A stretch of 64,000 nt of DNA from assembly GCF_003977685.1 (NCBI RefSeq), contig NZ_RYZH01000037.1:1-64000 (forward strand), given 5' to 3'. Below the pieces are notes generated by a model. That model was not told the DNA's origin, did not search any database, and saw nothing but the letters and a program-made list of their open reading frames with translations. This document shows, one piece after another, positions 54,488-63,418 of this stretch (positions within the stretch are counted from its first letter, which is position 1; every line of letters begins with the position of its first letter). A program made the position numbers and the translations under genes. The stretch comes from Tautonia sociabilis (lineage in GTDB: Bacteria; Planctomycetota; Planctomycetia; Isosphaerales; Isosphaeraceae).

Positions 54488-55549
54488 CTACCGGCTCCGC
54501 CCGGCGGCGTCGAGGGGAATCGGCCGCCGGCGCCGGGGGGTCCGCGTCGGCTCGGCGCCTCGGATGGCCCGATCGGCGAAGGCGAGCACCTCGATCCCTC
54601 GGGGCCCTCGTCCCGGGCCCAGCTCTCGGGCGATCCGGGAGACGGCCCGCCAGGCCCTCCCCTCCTCCGGGCGGCCGAGCAGCCGGCAGCGGAGGCTCCC
54701 CAGCGCCGCCTCGGCGGCGACGAGCCGGGCCAGGGCGGCGAACTCGAACCGGGGGCGGTGCTTGAGGAAGTAGAGCAGCTTGCTGTGCCGGGTGACAACC
54801 CGGAGCATCGGGCTGACGGCGCGGGCCTGGAGCGGCCGGAGGTGGGCGACCTCGACCGCGTCGTCGAACTCGACGGAGCGGCCGAGATCGCGGGCGGATC
54901 GGCAGAGGGCGACCTCCTCGTGGTAGAGGAAGAAGTCCTCGTCCATGCCGCCGAGGTCGCGGAGCAGCTCGGAGTGGACCAGCATGCAGGCCCCGGTCAC
55001 CCAGGGGACGGGGCCGGTCCGGGTGCGGCGGAGGGGGCGGTACTTGCGTCGGGAGCGGGGCGTGACCACCTCTCGGAGGCAGCCGAGCAGCGTGGGGAAG
55101 GGGCCGACGGAGTGCTGCCGGCTGCCGTCCTCGTTGCGGAGGGCGAAGCCGACGACCCCGGGAGGGCCCTCGGGGCGGGCCTCCAGCAGGGCGATCCGCC
55201 CCAGGACCAGGGGGAGCAGGTCGGCCCCGGCGAGGACGTCGGGGTTGAGCAGCAGGAGCCATCGGGCGGCGGTCGACCGCCAAGCCGTATTGACTCCTGC
55301 GGCGAAACCGGCATTGTCAGGGCGACAGATCAACCGGACCCCCGGCAGGAGGCCGAGGAGGGCCGGCGGGGGATCGTCCGAGGCGTTGTCGACCACGACG
55401 ACCTCGCAGCGGCCGAGGGCGGGATCGATCCCCCCGGCGATCTCGGCGACGAGCCGGGCGGTATCGGGCCAGGAGTTGAAGTTGACGATCACGACCGCGA
55501 GCGCCGGAGGCGTCGGGCCGCACCCCGAGTCGGAACGTCCGGCGATCAT
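54488..55549 (-). CDS. Family 2 glycosyltransferase (rhamnosyltransferase-like)
   Basis: This 353-residue GT-A enzyme of inverting type contains ALAVVIVNFNSWPDTARLV, EVVVVDNASDD, a conserved NAGFAAGVN segment, LLLNPDVLAG with the DxD-like site and GACMLVHSELLRDLGGMDED. This set of motifs is characteristic of WbbL-like rhamnosyl and related transferases. It is the first minus-strand gene of the glycan locus and diverges from the sugar-transferase gene, 190 bases away. That shared intergenic interval probably contains both promoters, though none was clear. Confidence 0.94.
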   Translation of the reverse strand: MIAGRSDSGCGPTPPALAVVIVNFNSWPDTARLVAEIAGGIDPALGRCEVVVVDNASDDPPPALLGLLPGVRLICRPDNAGFAAGVNTAWRSTAARWLLLLNPDVLAGADLLPLVLGRIALLEARPEGPPGVVGFALRNEDGSRQHSVGPFPTLLGCLREVVTPRSRRKYRPLRRTRTGPVPWVTGACMLVHSELLRDLGGMDEDFFLYHEEVALCRSARDLGRSVEFDDAVEVAHLRPLQARAVSPMLRVVTRHSKLLYFLKHRPRFEFAALARLVAAEAALGSLRCRLLGRPEEGRAWRAVSRIARELGPGRGPRGIEVLAFADRAIRGAEPTRTPRRRRPIPLDAAGRSR

Positions 55550-55738
55550 GAGTGCTCGGCCCTCGTCGTCGGGCGGACCCGGGGGGAATCCGGGAGAAAT
55601 CCTGGAAGACCGATGTCGGCCCGGCCGATGGTAACGCTTGAGCCGATTCGCAGAAGCCCGATTTCGCGGCCGGGGGGCCGCCGGCCGGGGGCGAGGGCCG
55701 CCGGCCCCATCGCGACACCGAGGACCGGTGCAGACCCG

Positions 55739-56857
55739 ATGAAGGATTCACCCGAGCCCATGATGCCCCAGCTCTCGGCCTCCCGCGTCGGCTCGACGGC
55801 CGATCCCGGTCGGATCCTGATCGTCGGCGCCCGTCGCCGGCTGCGGGGCCTGGCGAGCCTGCTCGACCAGGGGCCCTGGGCCGGCCTGCGGATCGTCGGG
55901 TTCGTCGACCGCTCGGGCCGGGGCCGGCAGTTGGCGATCCACCCGGGGGCGGAGCCGGTGCCGGTGCTCGGCGGTCTGGACCGGCTGCCGGACGTGATCC
56001 GGCGCTGCCGGGCGACGCACGTCATCGTCGCCCTGGAGGGAGGGCCGTCCCGGCGGTCGGATGCCGAGCTGCGCGCGCTGGAGGCGCCGGAGCTTCGGGT
56101 CCACTGGGTCGGCAACGACGCCGAGCCGGCCTCGAGCGGGCCGGCGGCCGGCCTCGACGTGCCTCATCTGCGGTTCCGGCCCTCCCGCCCCCCGCGCCGG
56201 GCGATGCACGCCGGCCGGGCGGCGAAGCGGCTGGTCGACGTGGCGGTCTCGGCCGCGGCCCTGGTGCTGCTGTCTCCCCTCTTCGCGGCGATCACGCTGC
56301 TGATCTACGCCACCTCCGGCCGGCCGATCTTCTACATACAGGACCGGGTCGGCCAGAACGGCAGGATCTTCCGGATCATCAAGTTCCGCAGCATGCGGCC
56401 CAACGCCGAGAGCGACACCGGGCCGATCTGGGCCGCCAACCACGACGACCGCTGCACCCCCGTCGGCGACTGGCTCCGGCACACCTGCCTCGACGAGCTG
56501 CCGCAGCTCATCAACATTCTTCGGGGAGACATGAGCCTCGTCGGCCCCCGGCCCGAGCGCCCCATGTTCGTGGAGCGGTTCACCGAGGAGGTGCCCGAGT
56601 ACCCCCTGCGGCACGTCGTGCCGGTGGGCCTGACCGGCTGGGCCCAGGTGCACGGCTGGCGCGGACGAACCTCGATCAAGAAGCGGCTCCAGTACGACCT
56701 GGATTACGTCCGCCGGTGGTCCTTCTGGCTCGACATCCAGATCCTGTTCATGACCGCCCTGCACGTCGCCTTCGGCAAGGTGGACTGGGGGGTTCCCCGG
56801 AACCGGAGGGTCGAACGTGAGCAGACCGACGCTCTCGGTCGTGATACCCACCCATAA
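55739..56857 (+). CDS. Polyprenyl-phosphate sugar-1-phosphate transferase (compact WbaP/PssA type)
   Basis: The enzyme transfers a sugar-1-phosphate onto undecaprenyl phosphate, the first membrane step of a polysaccharide. The C-terminal domain is intact: AAKRLVDVAVSAAALVLLSP, FRIIKFRSMRPNAESD, DELPQLINILRGDMSLVGPR and GLTGWAQVHGWRG. An N-terminal Rossmann-like domain of about 140 residues precedes it (ILIVGARRRLRGLASLL). The N-terminal four-helix module usual for larger family members is not seen, so this 372-residue form is compact. The ATG at 55739 is chosen. Its stop overlaps the next GT2 gene by about 40 bases. Confidence 0.92.
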   Translation: MKDSPEPMMPQLSASRVGSTADPGRILIVGARRRLRGLASLLDQGPWAGLRIVGFVDRSGRGRQLAIHPGAEPVPVLGGLDRLPDVIRRCRATHVIVALEGGPSRRSDAELRALEAPELRVHWVGNDAEPASSGPAAGLDVPHLRFRPSRPPRRAMHAGRAAKRLVDVAVSAAALVLLSPLFAAITLLIYATSGRPIFYIQDRVGQNGRIFRIIKFRSMRPNAESDTGPIWAANHDDRCTPVGDWLRHTCLDELPQLINILRGDMSLVGPRPERPMFVERFTEEVPEYPLRHVVPVGLTGWAQVHGWRGRTSIKKRLQYDLDYVRRWSFWLDIQILFMTALHVAFGKVDWGVPRNRRVEREQTDALGRDTHP

Positions 56858-57821
56858 CGGCCGATCGCTGCTGGCCCCCTGCCTGGAGAGCCTCCGCCGC
56901 CACCGCCCCGAGGGCCTGGATCTGGAGGTGATCGTCGTCGACGACGCCTCCTCCGACGGCACCGCCGAGTGGGTGGCCGCCCATCACCCCGAGGCCCGTC
57001 TGATCCGGCTGGAACCAAACGGCGGCTTCTGCGCCGCCGCGAACGCCGGGATTGCCGCCGCCCGGGGCGAATTCGTCCAGCTCCTGAACAACGACGCCGA
57101 GGTCTGCGACGGCTGGGCCGAGGCCGGCCTCTCCCCGTTCGCCGACCCTCGGGTGGGATCGGTGGCCCCCCTGGTGCTCGTCCGCTCCGATCCGAGCCGC
57201 GTCGACTCGGCCGGCGACTCCTACGCCTTCTTCGGCTGGCCGAGCAAGCGCGGCCACGGCCAGCCGGCCTGGCGATGGGAGAGGAGGCGGGCGGAGGAGG
57301 TCTTCGGCGCCAGCGCTTCCAGCGCCTTCTACCGGGCCGAGGCCCTCCGGCGCACGGGGGGATTCGATCCGTCCTACGGATCGTATTATGAAGACGTGGA
57401 TCTTGCCTTCCGTCTCAGGTGGGCGGGGTATTCCTGCGTCTTCGCCCCGGATTGCCGGGTGCGGCATGACGTGTCGGCGACCTACGACCACGGTAGCCCG
57501 GCGCTCCATCGGAGAATGGCCCGCAACGCCGAGGCCCTCTTCTGGTCGAACCTGCCGCTGCCCTGGCTGGCGGCGGCGGCGGTGCCGCACCTGGCCTTCC
57601 TGGGTGTGCAACTGGCCTGGAAGGCGTCTCACCGGCGGGCCCGGCCGTTCCTGGAGGGGAAGCGGGACGCGATCGCGGAGCTGCCCCGGTTCCTCCGGGG
57701 CCGTCGGGATCGCGCCGAGCTGGCCCGATCGGCGGCGGCTCGGCCGGCCTTCCGCCTGGGGGTCGCCCCCATGCGGGCGGCGGTCGATCACGTCCGCCGG
57801 CCGGTCGGGGCCGGGGCCTGA
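56817..57821 (+). CDS. Family 2 glycosyltransferase
   Basis: This GT-A-fold enzyme of 334 residues starts SRPTLSVVIPTHNGRSLLAP and has VIVVDDASSDGTAEWVAAHH, EFVQLLNNDAEVCDGWAE and the acceptor-side EDVDLAFRLRWAGYS. The start is an ATG-like GTG at 56817 that overlaps the end of the sugar-transferase gene by 41 bases, showing translational coupling. It would extend the lipid-linked sugar made by the preceding enzyme. The C-terminus carries one hydrophobic stretch (LPWLAAAAVPHLAFLGVQL) for membrane contact. Confidence 0.93.
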   Translation: MSRPTLSVVIPTHNGRSLLAPCLESLRRHRPEGLDLEVIVVDDASSDGTAEWVAAHHPEARLIRLEPNGGFCAAANAGIAAARGEFVQLLNNDAEVCDGWAEAGLSPFADPRVGSVAPLVLVRSDPSRVDSAGDSYAFFGWPSKRGHGQPAWRWERRRAEEVFGASASSAFYRAEALRRTGGFDPSYGSYYEDVDLAFRLRWAGYSCVFAPDCRVRHDVSATYDHGSPALHRRMARNAEALFWSNLPLPWLAAAAVPHLAFLGVQLAWKASHRRARPFLEGKRDAIAELPRFLRGRRDRAELARSAAARPAFRLGVAPMRAAVDHVRRPVGAGA

Positions 57822-57892
57822 CCTGTTCCCGGGGCTCGATCGAGGGGCGATCGGCGACTTCCGGGATGATCCCGGAGCCTCCGAGGGTCGTG

Positions 57893-57920
57893 CCCCGCTC
57901 CCCGAGGGCGGGGAGCGGGG
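57893..57920. terminator. Strong hairpin between convergent genes
   Basis: Perfect 11-base arms (57893-57903 and 57910-57920) with a six-base loop lie between the convergent GT2 and transketolase gene ends. It is G-C only, with no T-run, so it probably ends both transcripts. Confidence 0.65.
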
Positions 57921-57994
57921 GGCGGGACGGTGTCGAGCCGGCCGGGGAGGGGCGGGACGTTCCCGGGGGGGGAAGCTCCCGCGATCGGGAGCGG

Positions 57995-58978
57995 TCAGGC
58001 CGACTTCGCGGCGACGGCGGATCGGGCGGCCTCGGCGACCTTGGCGGCGGTCAGGCCGTACTTCTCGAGGAGGCCTTCGGGGGTGCCGCTCTCGCCGAAG
58101 GTGTCGCCGAGGTTGACGAATCGGATCGGCACCGGGTGCTGCTCGGCGAGGGTCATGGCCACGGCGCTGCCGAGGCCGCCGTGGGCCAGGTGCTCCTCGG
58201 CGACGACGAGGGCGCCGGTCTCCTTCGCGGCGGCGAGCAGGGCCTCTCGGTCGATCGGCTTGACGGTGTGCATGTCGAGCACTCGGGCCTGGATGCCGGA
58301 GGAAGAGAGCTCCTCGGCGGCGTCGAGCGCGGAGGCGACCATCAGGCCGTTGGCGACGATGGTCAGGTCGGAGCCGTCCCGGAGCTGATTCGCCTTGCCG
58401 ATGACGAAGGGGGCGGGGGCGTCGTCGGGGTAGACCTTGGGCACGTCGGGGCGGCCGGTGCGGAGGTAGACGGGCCCCTTGTGGTCAAGGAGGGCCCTGG
58501 TCGCGGCCCGGGTCGACGCCTCGTCGGCGGTGACGAGGACGACGAAGCCGGGCAGCGAGCAGGCCAGCGAGACGTCCTCGATCCCCATCTGAGAGGCGCC
58601 GTCCTCGCCGATGGAGATGCCGGCGTGGCTGCCAACGACCTTGACGTTCAGCCCGGGGTAGGCAACAGCCATGCGAAGCTGATCATACGCATTGCACATG
58701 ATGAAGGCGGCGAAGCTGGCGATCACGGGCGTCTTGCCGCAGGAGGCCAGGCCGCCGGCGATGCCGACGAGGTTGCTCTCGGCGATGCCGATGTTGAAGA
58801 AGCGGTCGGGGAATTTCTTGCCGAACCACTCGGTGCGGGTGGAGTTGGAGACGTCGGCGTCAACGACGACAACGTCGGGATACTCGGCCCCGAGGGCCTC
58901 CAATGCTCTGCCGAAGGCGTCTCGGGTGGCCTGGCCGATCGGCCGCCTGGACTGCAACGCGGAGGAAGCTCCCGCCAT
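57995..58978 (-). CDS. Transketolase, C-terminal subunit
   Basis: This 327-residue protein provides the pyrimidine-binding and C-terminal domains of a split transketolase. It shows VVVDADVSNSTRTEWFGKKF, RFFNIGIAESNLVGIAGGLA with the catalytic Glu, and SHAGISIGEDGASQMGIEDV. Transketolase moves two-carbon units between sugar phosphates in the pentose phosphate pathway, using thiamine diphosphate. The N-terminal half is encoded just upstream (59129-59968), 150 bases away, and both are needed. The same arrangement also occurs in dihydroxyacetone-synthase-like enzymes, so the substrate is not certain. Confidence 0.95.
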   Translation of the reverse strand: MAGASSALQSRRPIGQATRDAFGRALEALGAEYPDVVVVDADVSNSTRTEWFGKKFPDRFFNIGIAESNLVGIAGGLASCGKTPVIASFAAFIMCNAYDQLRMAVAYPGLNVKVVGSHAGISIGEDGASQMGIEDVSLACSLPGFVVLVTADEASTRAATRALLDHKGPVYLRTGRPDVPKVYPDDAPAPFVIGKANQLRDGSDLTIVANGLMVASALDAAEELSSSGIQARVLDMHTVKPIDREALLAAAKETGALVVAEEHLAHGGLGSAVAMTLAEQHPVPIRFVNLGDTFGESGTPEGLLEKYGLTAAKVAEAARSAVAAKSA

Positions 58979-59128
58979 CGGTGTCGTCGCCTCGTCGTTC
59001 GGGATCGCTTGGGTGTCCGGTGTTCCAGCTCGGGGAGGGTGGGCCGGGGGGCGGTCGGTCCTCCGGGGCGAGACGTTCGGGGGTGGCCCCCGGGAGGACG
59101 AACCGATCGACCCGGCGGGCAGAGGCGG

Positions 59129-59968
59129 TCAGGAGCCGCCGGCCTCGACCTCGGCGATGGCGGCGTCGAGGTCGGCGGGCTTGATGGGCTTGCCGTGGTA
59201 GTTCGTGTCGCCAAGCGTCTCCAGGAGCTTCAGCATGCCCTGGCCCTTGTGCGTCAGAGCGACGATGCAGGTGGGCCGGCCCTTGACCTGCCGGGCGCGA
59301 CCGAGGGCGGCCATAACCTCGCCCATATCGTTGCCGTTGATCACCTGGGTATGCCAGCCGAAGGCGGTGAACTTGCCGTCGATGGGGTCCATGTTCAGGA
59401 CCTCCTCGGCGGCGCCGGTCTGCTGGAAGTGATTGCGGTCGACGATGCAGGTGAGATTGTCGAGCCCGTACTTGGCGGCCGAGGCGGCGGCCTCCCAGAT
59501 CTGGCCCTCGCCGAGCTCTCCGTCGCCGGTCAGGACGTAGGTGTGGTACCCCTTGCCGTCGACCCGGGCGGCCAGGGCGTGGCCGACGCCGATGGAGAGC
59601 CCCTGGCCGAGCGAGCCGGTGGAGGCCTCGACGCCGCCGAGCCGCACCATGTTCGGATGCCCCTCCAGCGGGCTGCCGAGCTTGCGGAGGGTCAGCAGCT
59701 CCTCCTTGGGGAAGTAGCCGGCCTCGGCCATGGCGGCATAAAGGACGGGCGCGGCATGCCCCTTGGAGAGGATGAAACGGTCGCGGTCGGGCCATCGGGG
59801 GTTCTTCACGTCGTAATTCATGAACCCGCCGAAGTACAGGGCCGTGACCACCTCGGCCGCCGACATCGAGCTGCTCGGGTGGCCCGAGCCAGCCTCGGTC
59901 GTGCTCCGGAGAATGTCGACTCGGATTGCCTTGGCCCGCTGCTTCAAGGCGTCGATGGTCTCGGACAC
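59129..59968 (-). CDS. Transketolase, N-terminal subunit
   Basis: This 279-residue protein contains the thiamine-diphosphate-pyrophosphate-binding domain: GSGHPSSSMSAAEVVTALYF, RFILSKGHAAPVLYAAMAE and the magnesium motif GDGELGEGQIWEAA with NHFQQTG. It is the partner of the C-terminal subunit in the same operon. The start at 59968 (SETIDALKQRAKAIRVDIL) fits the family. Together they form an active heterotetramer in the cytosol. Confidence 0.95.
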   Translation of the reverse strand: MSETIDALKQRAKAIRVDILRSTTEAGSGHPSSSMSAAEVVTALYFGGFMNYDVKNPRWPDRDRFILSKGHAAPVLYAAMAEAGYFPKEELLTLRKLGSPLEGHPNMVRLGGVEASTGSLGQGLSIGVGHALAARVDGKGYHTYVLTGDGELGEGQIWEAAASAAKYGLDNLTCIVDRNHFQQTGAAEEVLNMDPIDGKFTAFGWHTQVINGNDMGEVMAALGRARQVKGRPTCIVALTHKGQGMLKLLETLGDTNYHGKPIKPADLDAAIAEVEAGGS

Positions 59969-60195
59969 GGTCGCCTCCTCGGTCGTTTCCAGGCTTCGGT
60001 GAGCTCCAACGATACGAACCCCGAACGCCCTCGGACAAGGGGTCTTCCCCTCCCCGAGCGGCCCGGGCCTGGCCCGAACGCATCCAATGGCGGCATCGCG
60101 ATTCCAAGAGCTCAGCCGCTCCGCCGCGGATCCGTCGGGTCCGACGATGGCCCCGACGTTCCGGCAATCGCGATCCTGGAGACAACCTTCGGGCG

Positions 60196-60480
60196 ATGTC
60201 GAGGCTGCAAGTCGGCCGCGTCTTTACCCTGGTCGGCTCCGGACGATTCGGGACGACCTGGCTCGGATCGCTGATCGACAGCCATCCGAATGCCGCGTTT
60301 CGCTTCGAGCCGTTCCACCGGTCGAGCGATTCCCGGCCAGAGGTCAAGCGAACGCTGCAACGTTTGGGCGCTTCGGATGTTCGACCGGGAGGCCGACGCC
60401 CGCAAGCACGCCCTGCTCTGGAGGATCGAGACGGAACAGGCCTTGCGCCGTCTCGACAAGCGAGCCGGGGGCCTCCGGCA
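60196..60480 (+). pseudogene. Sulfotransferase remnant
   Basis: A start at 60196 opens the N-terminal PAPS-binding region of a sulfotransferase: FTLVGSGRFGTTWLGSLIDS followed by PNAAFRFEPFHR. Homology in that frame fades near residue 57. Another frame then continues with LRMFDREADARKHALLW, so a frameshift near 60368 has split it. The region is far shorter than an intact enzyme (about 250-300 residues) and no catalytic C-terminus follows. I consider it dead. Confidence 0.65.
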
Positions 60481-60597
60481 CCATCGCGACGACTCCGGCG
60501 ACGCACGGATCGGCCCGTTGCGGAGCGCCCCCGAACTCAGCCCGGCCGAGGCGGACCCGAAGCGGAACGATGTCCGGGTCGGCGGCCCCGGCGGGGA

Positions 60598-60876
60598 ACC
60601 AGTTCGGAGAGGTGTCCGTAGCTGACCTGCACGCGGCCGTCTCGGCCGAGGTCGGCGACCTTGACCGAGTCGGCAAGGGTCAGAAACCGGATCACGCCGT
60701 CGGGCTCGAGGCGTCGGGTGAGCATGGTCCGGCACCGGCCGACCGGCCCATGACCGTGCGACCCGATCCAGATCAGGTCGGCCCCCCCACCGCTCGGCCT
60801 CCGCGATGAGCTCCTGCTGAGGCTGTTCTTCGAGGACCTCGTACTCACCCTTCAGGCGGCCCGGGTCCTCCCGATG
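60598..60876 (-). pseudogene. Fused UspA and PNPOx-like remnants
   Basis: On the minus strand, one frame reads GEYEVLEEQPQQELIAEAER. After a one-base shift in a run of seven C (60782-60788) it continues ADLIWIGSHGHGPVGR, the end of a UspA domain. Directly following, without a gap, comes LEPDGVIRFLTLADSVKVAD and VQVSYGHL, a fragment of a PNPOx-type general stress protein. The rest of both families is missing. It appears to be a scar of two old stress genes joined by deletion. Confidence 0.6.
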
Positions 60877-60962
60877 CGGGGGTGACCTGACCCCAGACTG
60901 CCCAGGATTCTAGGAATCCATGAACTAATCATCTGAGGACATGAGAACTGAGAACATCAGAA

Positions 60963-61970
60963 TTAATCGGCCACGTCGAGGGCGGCGGCCTTGACCCGGT
61001 CCAGCACCTGCATCTGGGCCAGGCCGTCCTCGGCGGGGGGGACGAGCGTTCCGGCGGCGACGGAGCAGGCGAAGGCGTCGATCATGCGGGCGTACTGATT
61101 GGCGCCGTCGAAGGAGAGGGCTTCGGGCCCGGCGCCCTCGGCATCGGAGCCGGCGGCGAACCGCAGGGCGGTCGGAAGGGCGGGGGGGAGGTAGGCGTCG
61201 GGAACCCGGATCGACCCGGATGTGCCGACAAGTTCATACTCGCATCGGAAGGGGGCCTCGAAGCTGCAGTCGACCAGGCCGATGAGCCCGCCGGGGAAGG
61301 CGAGCTCGGCGGTGAGCGTCAGGTCGACGCCCGAGGGGTGCGGGTGCCGCAGGGCTCGGACGGCGACCGGCTCGGCCCCGGCGAACAGCCGGCAGGTGTT
61401 CACCCCGTAGCAGCCGACGTCCCAGAGGGCGCCGCCGCCCCGCCTGGGGTCGAGCCGCCAGTCGCCTGGTTCGATCGGGAAGGAGAACGAGGATCGGATC
61501 AGCCTCAGCCGGCCGAGGCCGCCCTCGCGGACGAGCGTCAGGAGGGCCGCCGTGCGGGGCTGGTGCCGCCACATGAAGGCCTCCATCAGCAGCACGCCCC
61601 GGGAGCGACCGTGCTCGACCATCGCGGCGGCCTCGACGGCGTCCAGCGCCAGCGGTTTTTCGCAGAGGACGTGCTTGCCGGCGTCGGCTGCCGCGAGCAC
61701 CCAGGGGCGGTGCAGCTCGTTGGGCAGGGGGATGTAAACGGCGTCGACCTCGGGGTCGTCCAGGAGGGCTCGGTAATCGCCATACGCCTTCACCGCGCCG
61801 AACTCCTCCGCCCACGATCGGGCCGTCGCGACGTCCCGGCTGGCCATCGCGAACACGGTGCCCCACTGCGAGGCGAGGATGCCCGGCGCCAGCCCTCTCC
61901 GGGTGATCCGGGCGCAGCCGAGGATGCCCCAGCGGAGCGGCCGGGGCGGGGAATCAGGAGTCGTGGGCAT
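60963..61970 (-). CDS. Gfo/Idh/MocA family oxidoreductase
   Basis: This 335-residue NAD(P)-dependent oxidoreductase has a Rossmann domain (RWGILGCARITRRGLAPGIL) and the catalytic-face motif GKHVLCEKPLALDAVEAA, with the EKP signature. The C-terminal beta-sheet domain is complete (GGGALWDVGCYGVNTCRLFA). Family members oxidise or isomerise sugars and inositols. The ATG at 61970 is the natural start; upstream frame extensions are spurious. The gene diverges from the DUF1080 protein gene (373 bases apart), a pairing seen in sugar-catabolic clusters. Confidence 0.94.
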   Translation of the reverse strand: MPTTPDSPPRPLRWGILGCARITRRGLAPGILASQWGTVFAMASRDVATARSWAEEFGAVKAYGDYRALLDDPEVDAVYIPLPNELHRPWVLAAADAGKHVLCEKPLALDAVEAAAMVEHGRSRGVLLMEAFMWRHQPRTAALLTLVREGGLGRLRLIRSSFSFPIEPGDWRLDPRRGGGALWDVGCYGVNTCRLFAGAEPVAVRALRHPHPSGVDLTLTAELAFPGGLIGLVDCSFEAPFRCEYELVGTSGSIRVPDAYLPPALPTALRFAAGSDAEGAGPEALSFDGANQYARMIDAFACSVAAGTLVPPAEDGLAQMQVLDRVKAAALDVAD

Positions 61971-62343
61971 GGGGGGCTCCGATCGGGTGGGTTCGGGGCG
62001 GGTCCAGGGCGGGCGGCGTCCGTTCGGGGCGTGGTTGCCGATCGAGCGTAGCCCATCCGGCCGCCGGACGCGACCGGCCGGTTCGGGATCGCCTGATCGG
62101 GTCCCGGGAGGGGAGACGATGGCCGATAAGCGGCTCGGGCAAGCCCCCCGCATCGGCGAGCGAACGCCATCCCTCGCCCCTCGGGCGCGATCAGGTGACG
62201 GGTTGCCGGGGCTCCAGAACGCGGTCATGATGCCAGGGAAGCCCGAATGAGGAAACCAGATCGGATCGGGACGAAGACGAAGTGGAGACGATCGGATCGG
62301 GTCGGATCGGCAGCACCAAGAGCCAGAGGAGAATAACCTTACC
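61971..62343. other. Divergent intergenic region
   Basis: No coding frame is supported in these 373 bases. It separates the divergent Gfo/Idh/MocA and DUF1080 genes and so must hold both promoters; no convincing -10/-35 was found. Repeated GATCGGATCGG units occur at about 62263-62310. AGAGGAGAA lies a few bases before the DUF1080 start. Confidence 0.5.
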
Positions 62344-63033
62344 ATGAACATGCTTCGAATGATGATCCTCCAGGGGGCGGCCGCCCTCGCGCTGGGGATG
62401 GCGGCTCTCGCCGCGACCGCGGCGGTGCCGGCGCTGGACGAGGAGGGCAAGACGATCTTTGACGGCTCGGGCCCCGAGGGCTGGGTGAACAACAACACCC
62501 TGGAGCCGATTCCGTCGTCGGCCGTGCAGGAGGAGGGCCTGAACCCGCACGGCATCGGCGCCTATGTCGTGCTCTACAACCGGAAGGTGAAGGACTTCGT
62601 CCTCGACTTCGACTACAAGCTCTCCCCCGGGTGCAACTCCGGCGTCTTCCTCCGGGTCGGCGACCCGAAGGACCCGGTGATGACCGGCCTGGAGGTCGCT
62701 CTCGACGATACGAAGGGGACCGGCTACCACGACCCGGGGGCGTTCTACGACCTTGTCCGTCCCGACACCAACGCCCAGAAGCCCGCCGGCGAGTGGAACC
62801 ACATGACCATCACCGCCCGAGGGCCGATCGTGACCGTCTCGATCAATGGCACCCTGGTCAGCCGCATCGACCAGTCCGCCTTCCCCGAACCGGGCAAGCG
62901 TCCCGACGGCTCCGACCACAAGTTCCGCGACGTCGCCATCGCCGACCTCGTCCAGGAGGGGTACTTCGGCTTCCAGGACCACGGCTCGGACGTGTGGTTC
63001 AAGGATATCCGCCTCAAGGAACTCGGCGACTAG
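62344..63033 (+). CDS. DUF1080 (3-keto-disaccharide hydrolase-like) secreted protein
   Basis: This 229-residue protein has a signal peptide (AAALALGMAALAATAAVPA) and a single DUF1080 concanavalin-like beta-sandwich. It starts EEGKTIFDGSGPEGW, with FVLDFDYKLSPGCNSGVFLR in the middle and GYFGFQDHGSDVWFKDIRLK at the end. Such domains bind or hydrolyse glycosidic substrates and are abundant in planctomycetes. A good ribosome-binding site (GAGGAGAA) precedes the ATG. It is divergent from an oxidoreductase of sugar type, which supports a role in carbohydrate use. Confidence 0.92.
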   Translation: MNMLRMMILQGAAALALGMAALAATAAVPALDEEGKTIFDGSGPEGWVNNNTLEPIPSSAVQEEGLNPHGIGAYVVLYNRKVKDFVLDFDYKLSPGCNSGVFLRVGDPKDPVMTGLEVALDDTKGTGYHDPGAFYDLVRPDTNAQKPAGEWNHMTITARGPIVTVSINGTLVSRIDQSAFPEPGKRPDGSDHKFRDVAIADLVQEGYFGFQDHGSDVWFKDIRLKELGD

Positions 63034-63191
63034 CGCCCGGGTCGTCGGATGCTTCGCTTCAGGGACGGGGCCGAGTGCCCCAACCGGCCTCCGCCCCTTC
63101 TCCCCGAGTCCGGCCCGAGCCGAGGGGTTCTCGGCGGGGTTTGAACCCCTCGATCTGACGATCACCGACGGGGGTCTCCGATCACCACGCT

Positions 63192-63222
63192 CCCGGAGCG
63201 AGCCGGGGCGGATCGCTCCGGG
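63192..63222 (+). terminator. Possible terminator after the DUF1080 gene
   Basis: Perfect ten-base arms CCCGGAGCGA and TCGCTCCGGG with an 11-base loop lie 159 bases past the DUF1080 stop. The distance and the lack of a T-run weaken the call. Confidence 0.35.
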
Positions 63223-63418
63223 CTCGTGCTTCGAGCCCATCACACGCTCGAGTCCCCCCCAATGGGCGGGGAGGCGAGGCGGATGCCGGGCCTGCCTGGT
63301 GCGATTCGCTCGACCCCGACCACCTGGCTCCGACGCTCCACGAGGATCGGCTCCCGCCAGGAGCCAAGCAGGCACCCAATCCGCTCCCGGCAGCCGACTT
63401 CTGACCGGCATCCGCCGA
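63223..63418. other. Interval without supported gene
   Basis: Only short, poorly biased frames are present between the hairpin at 63192-63222 and the disrupted gene at 63419. The stretch 63034-63191 before the hairpin is likewise without a gene. Confidence 0.4.

Noticed and set aside
54389..55738. N-terminal extension of the sugar transferase to 54389 (822-residue frame)
   Set aside because: It runs antisense through the GT2 gene at 54488-55549 and has no family similarity. The family start is at 55739.
60537..60848. Intact small gene of 103 codons on the minus strand
   Set aside because: The frame is a chimera of a UspA end and a PNPOx piece with a frameshift upstream. It is treated as a scar.
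63135..63160. GGGGTTCAAACCCC on the minus strand, resembling a tRNA T-arm
   Set aside because: Only three or four stem pairs form with a seven-base loop, and no cloverleaf or CCA-proximal stem is present. It is more likely a small chance palindrome.
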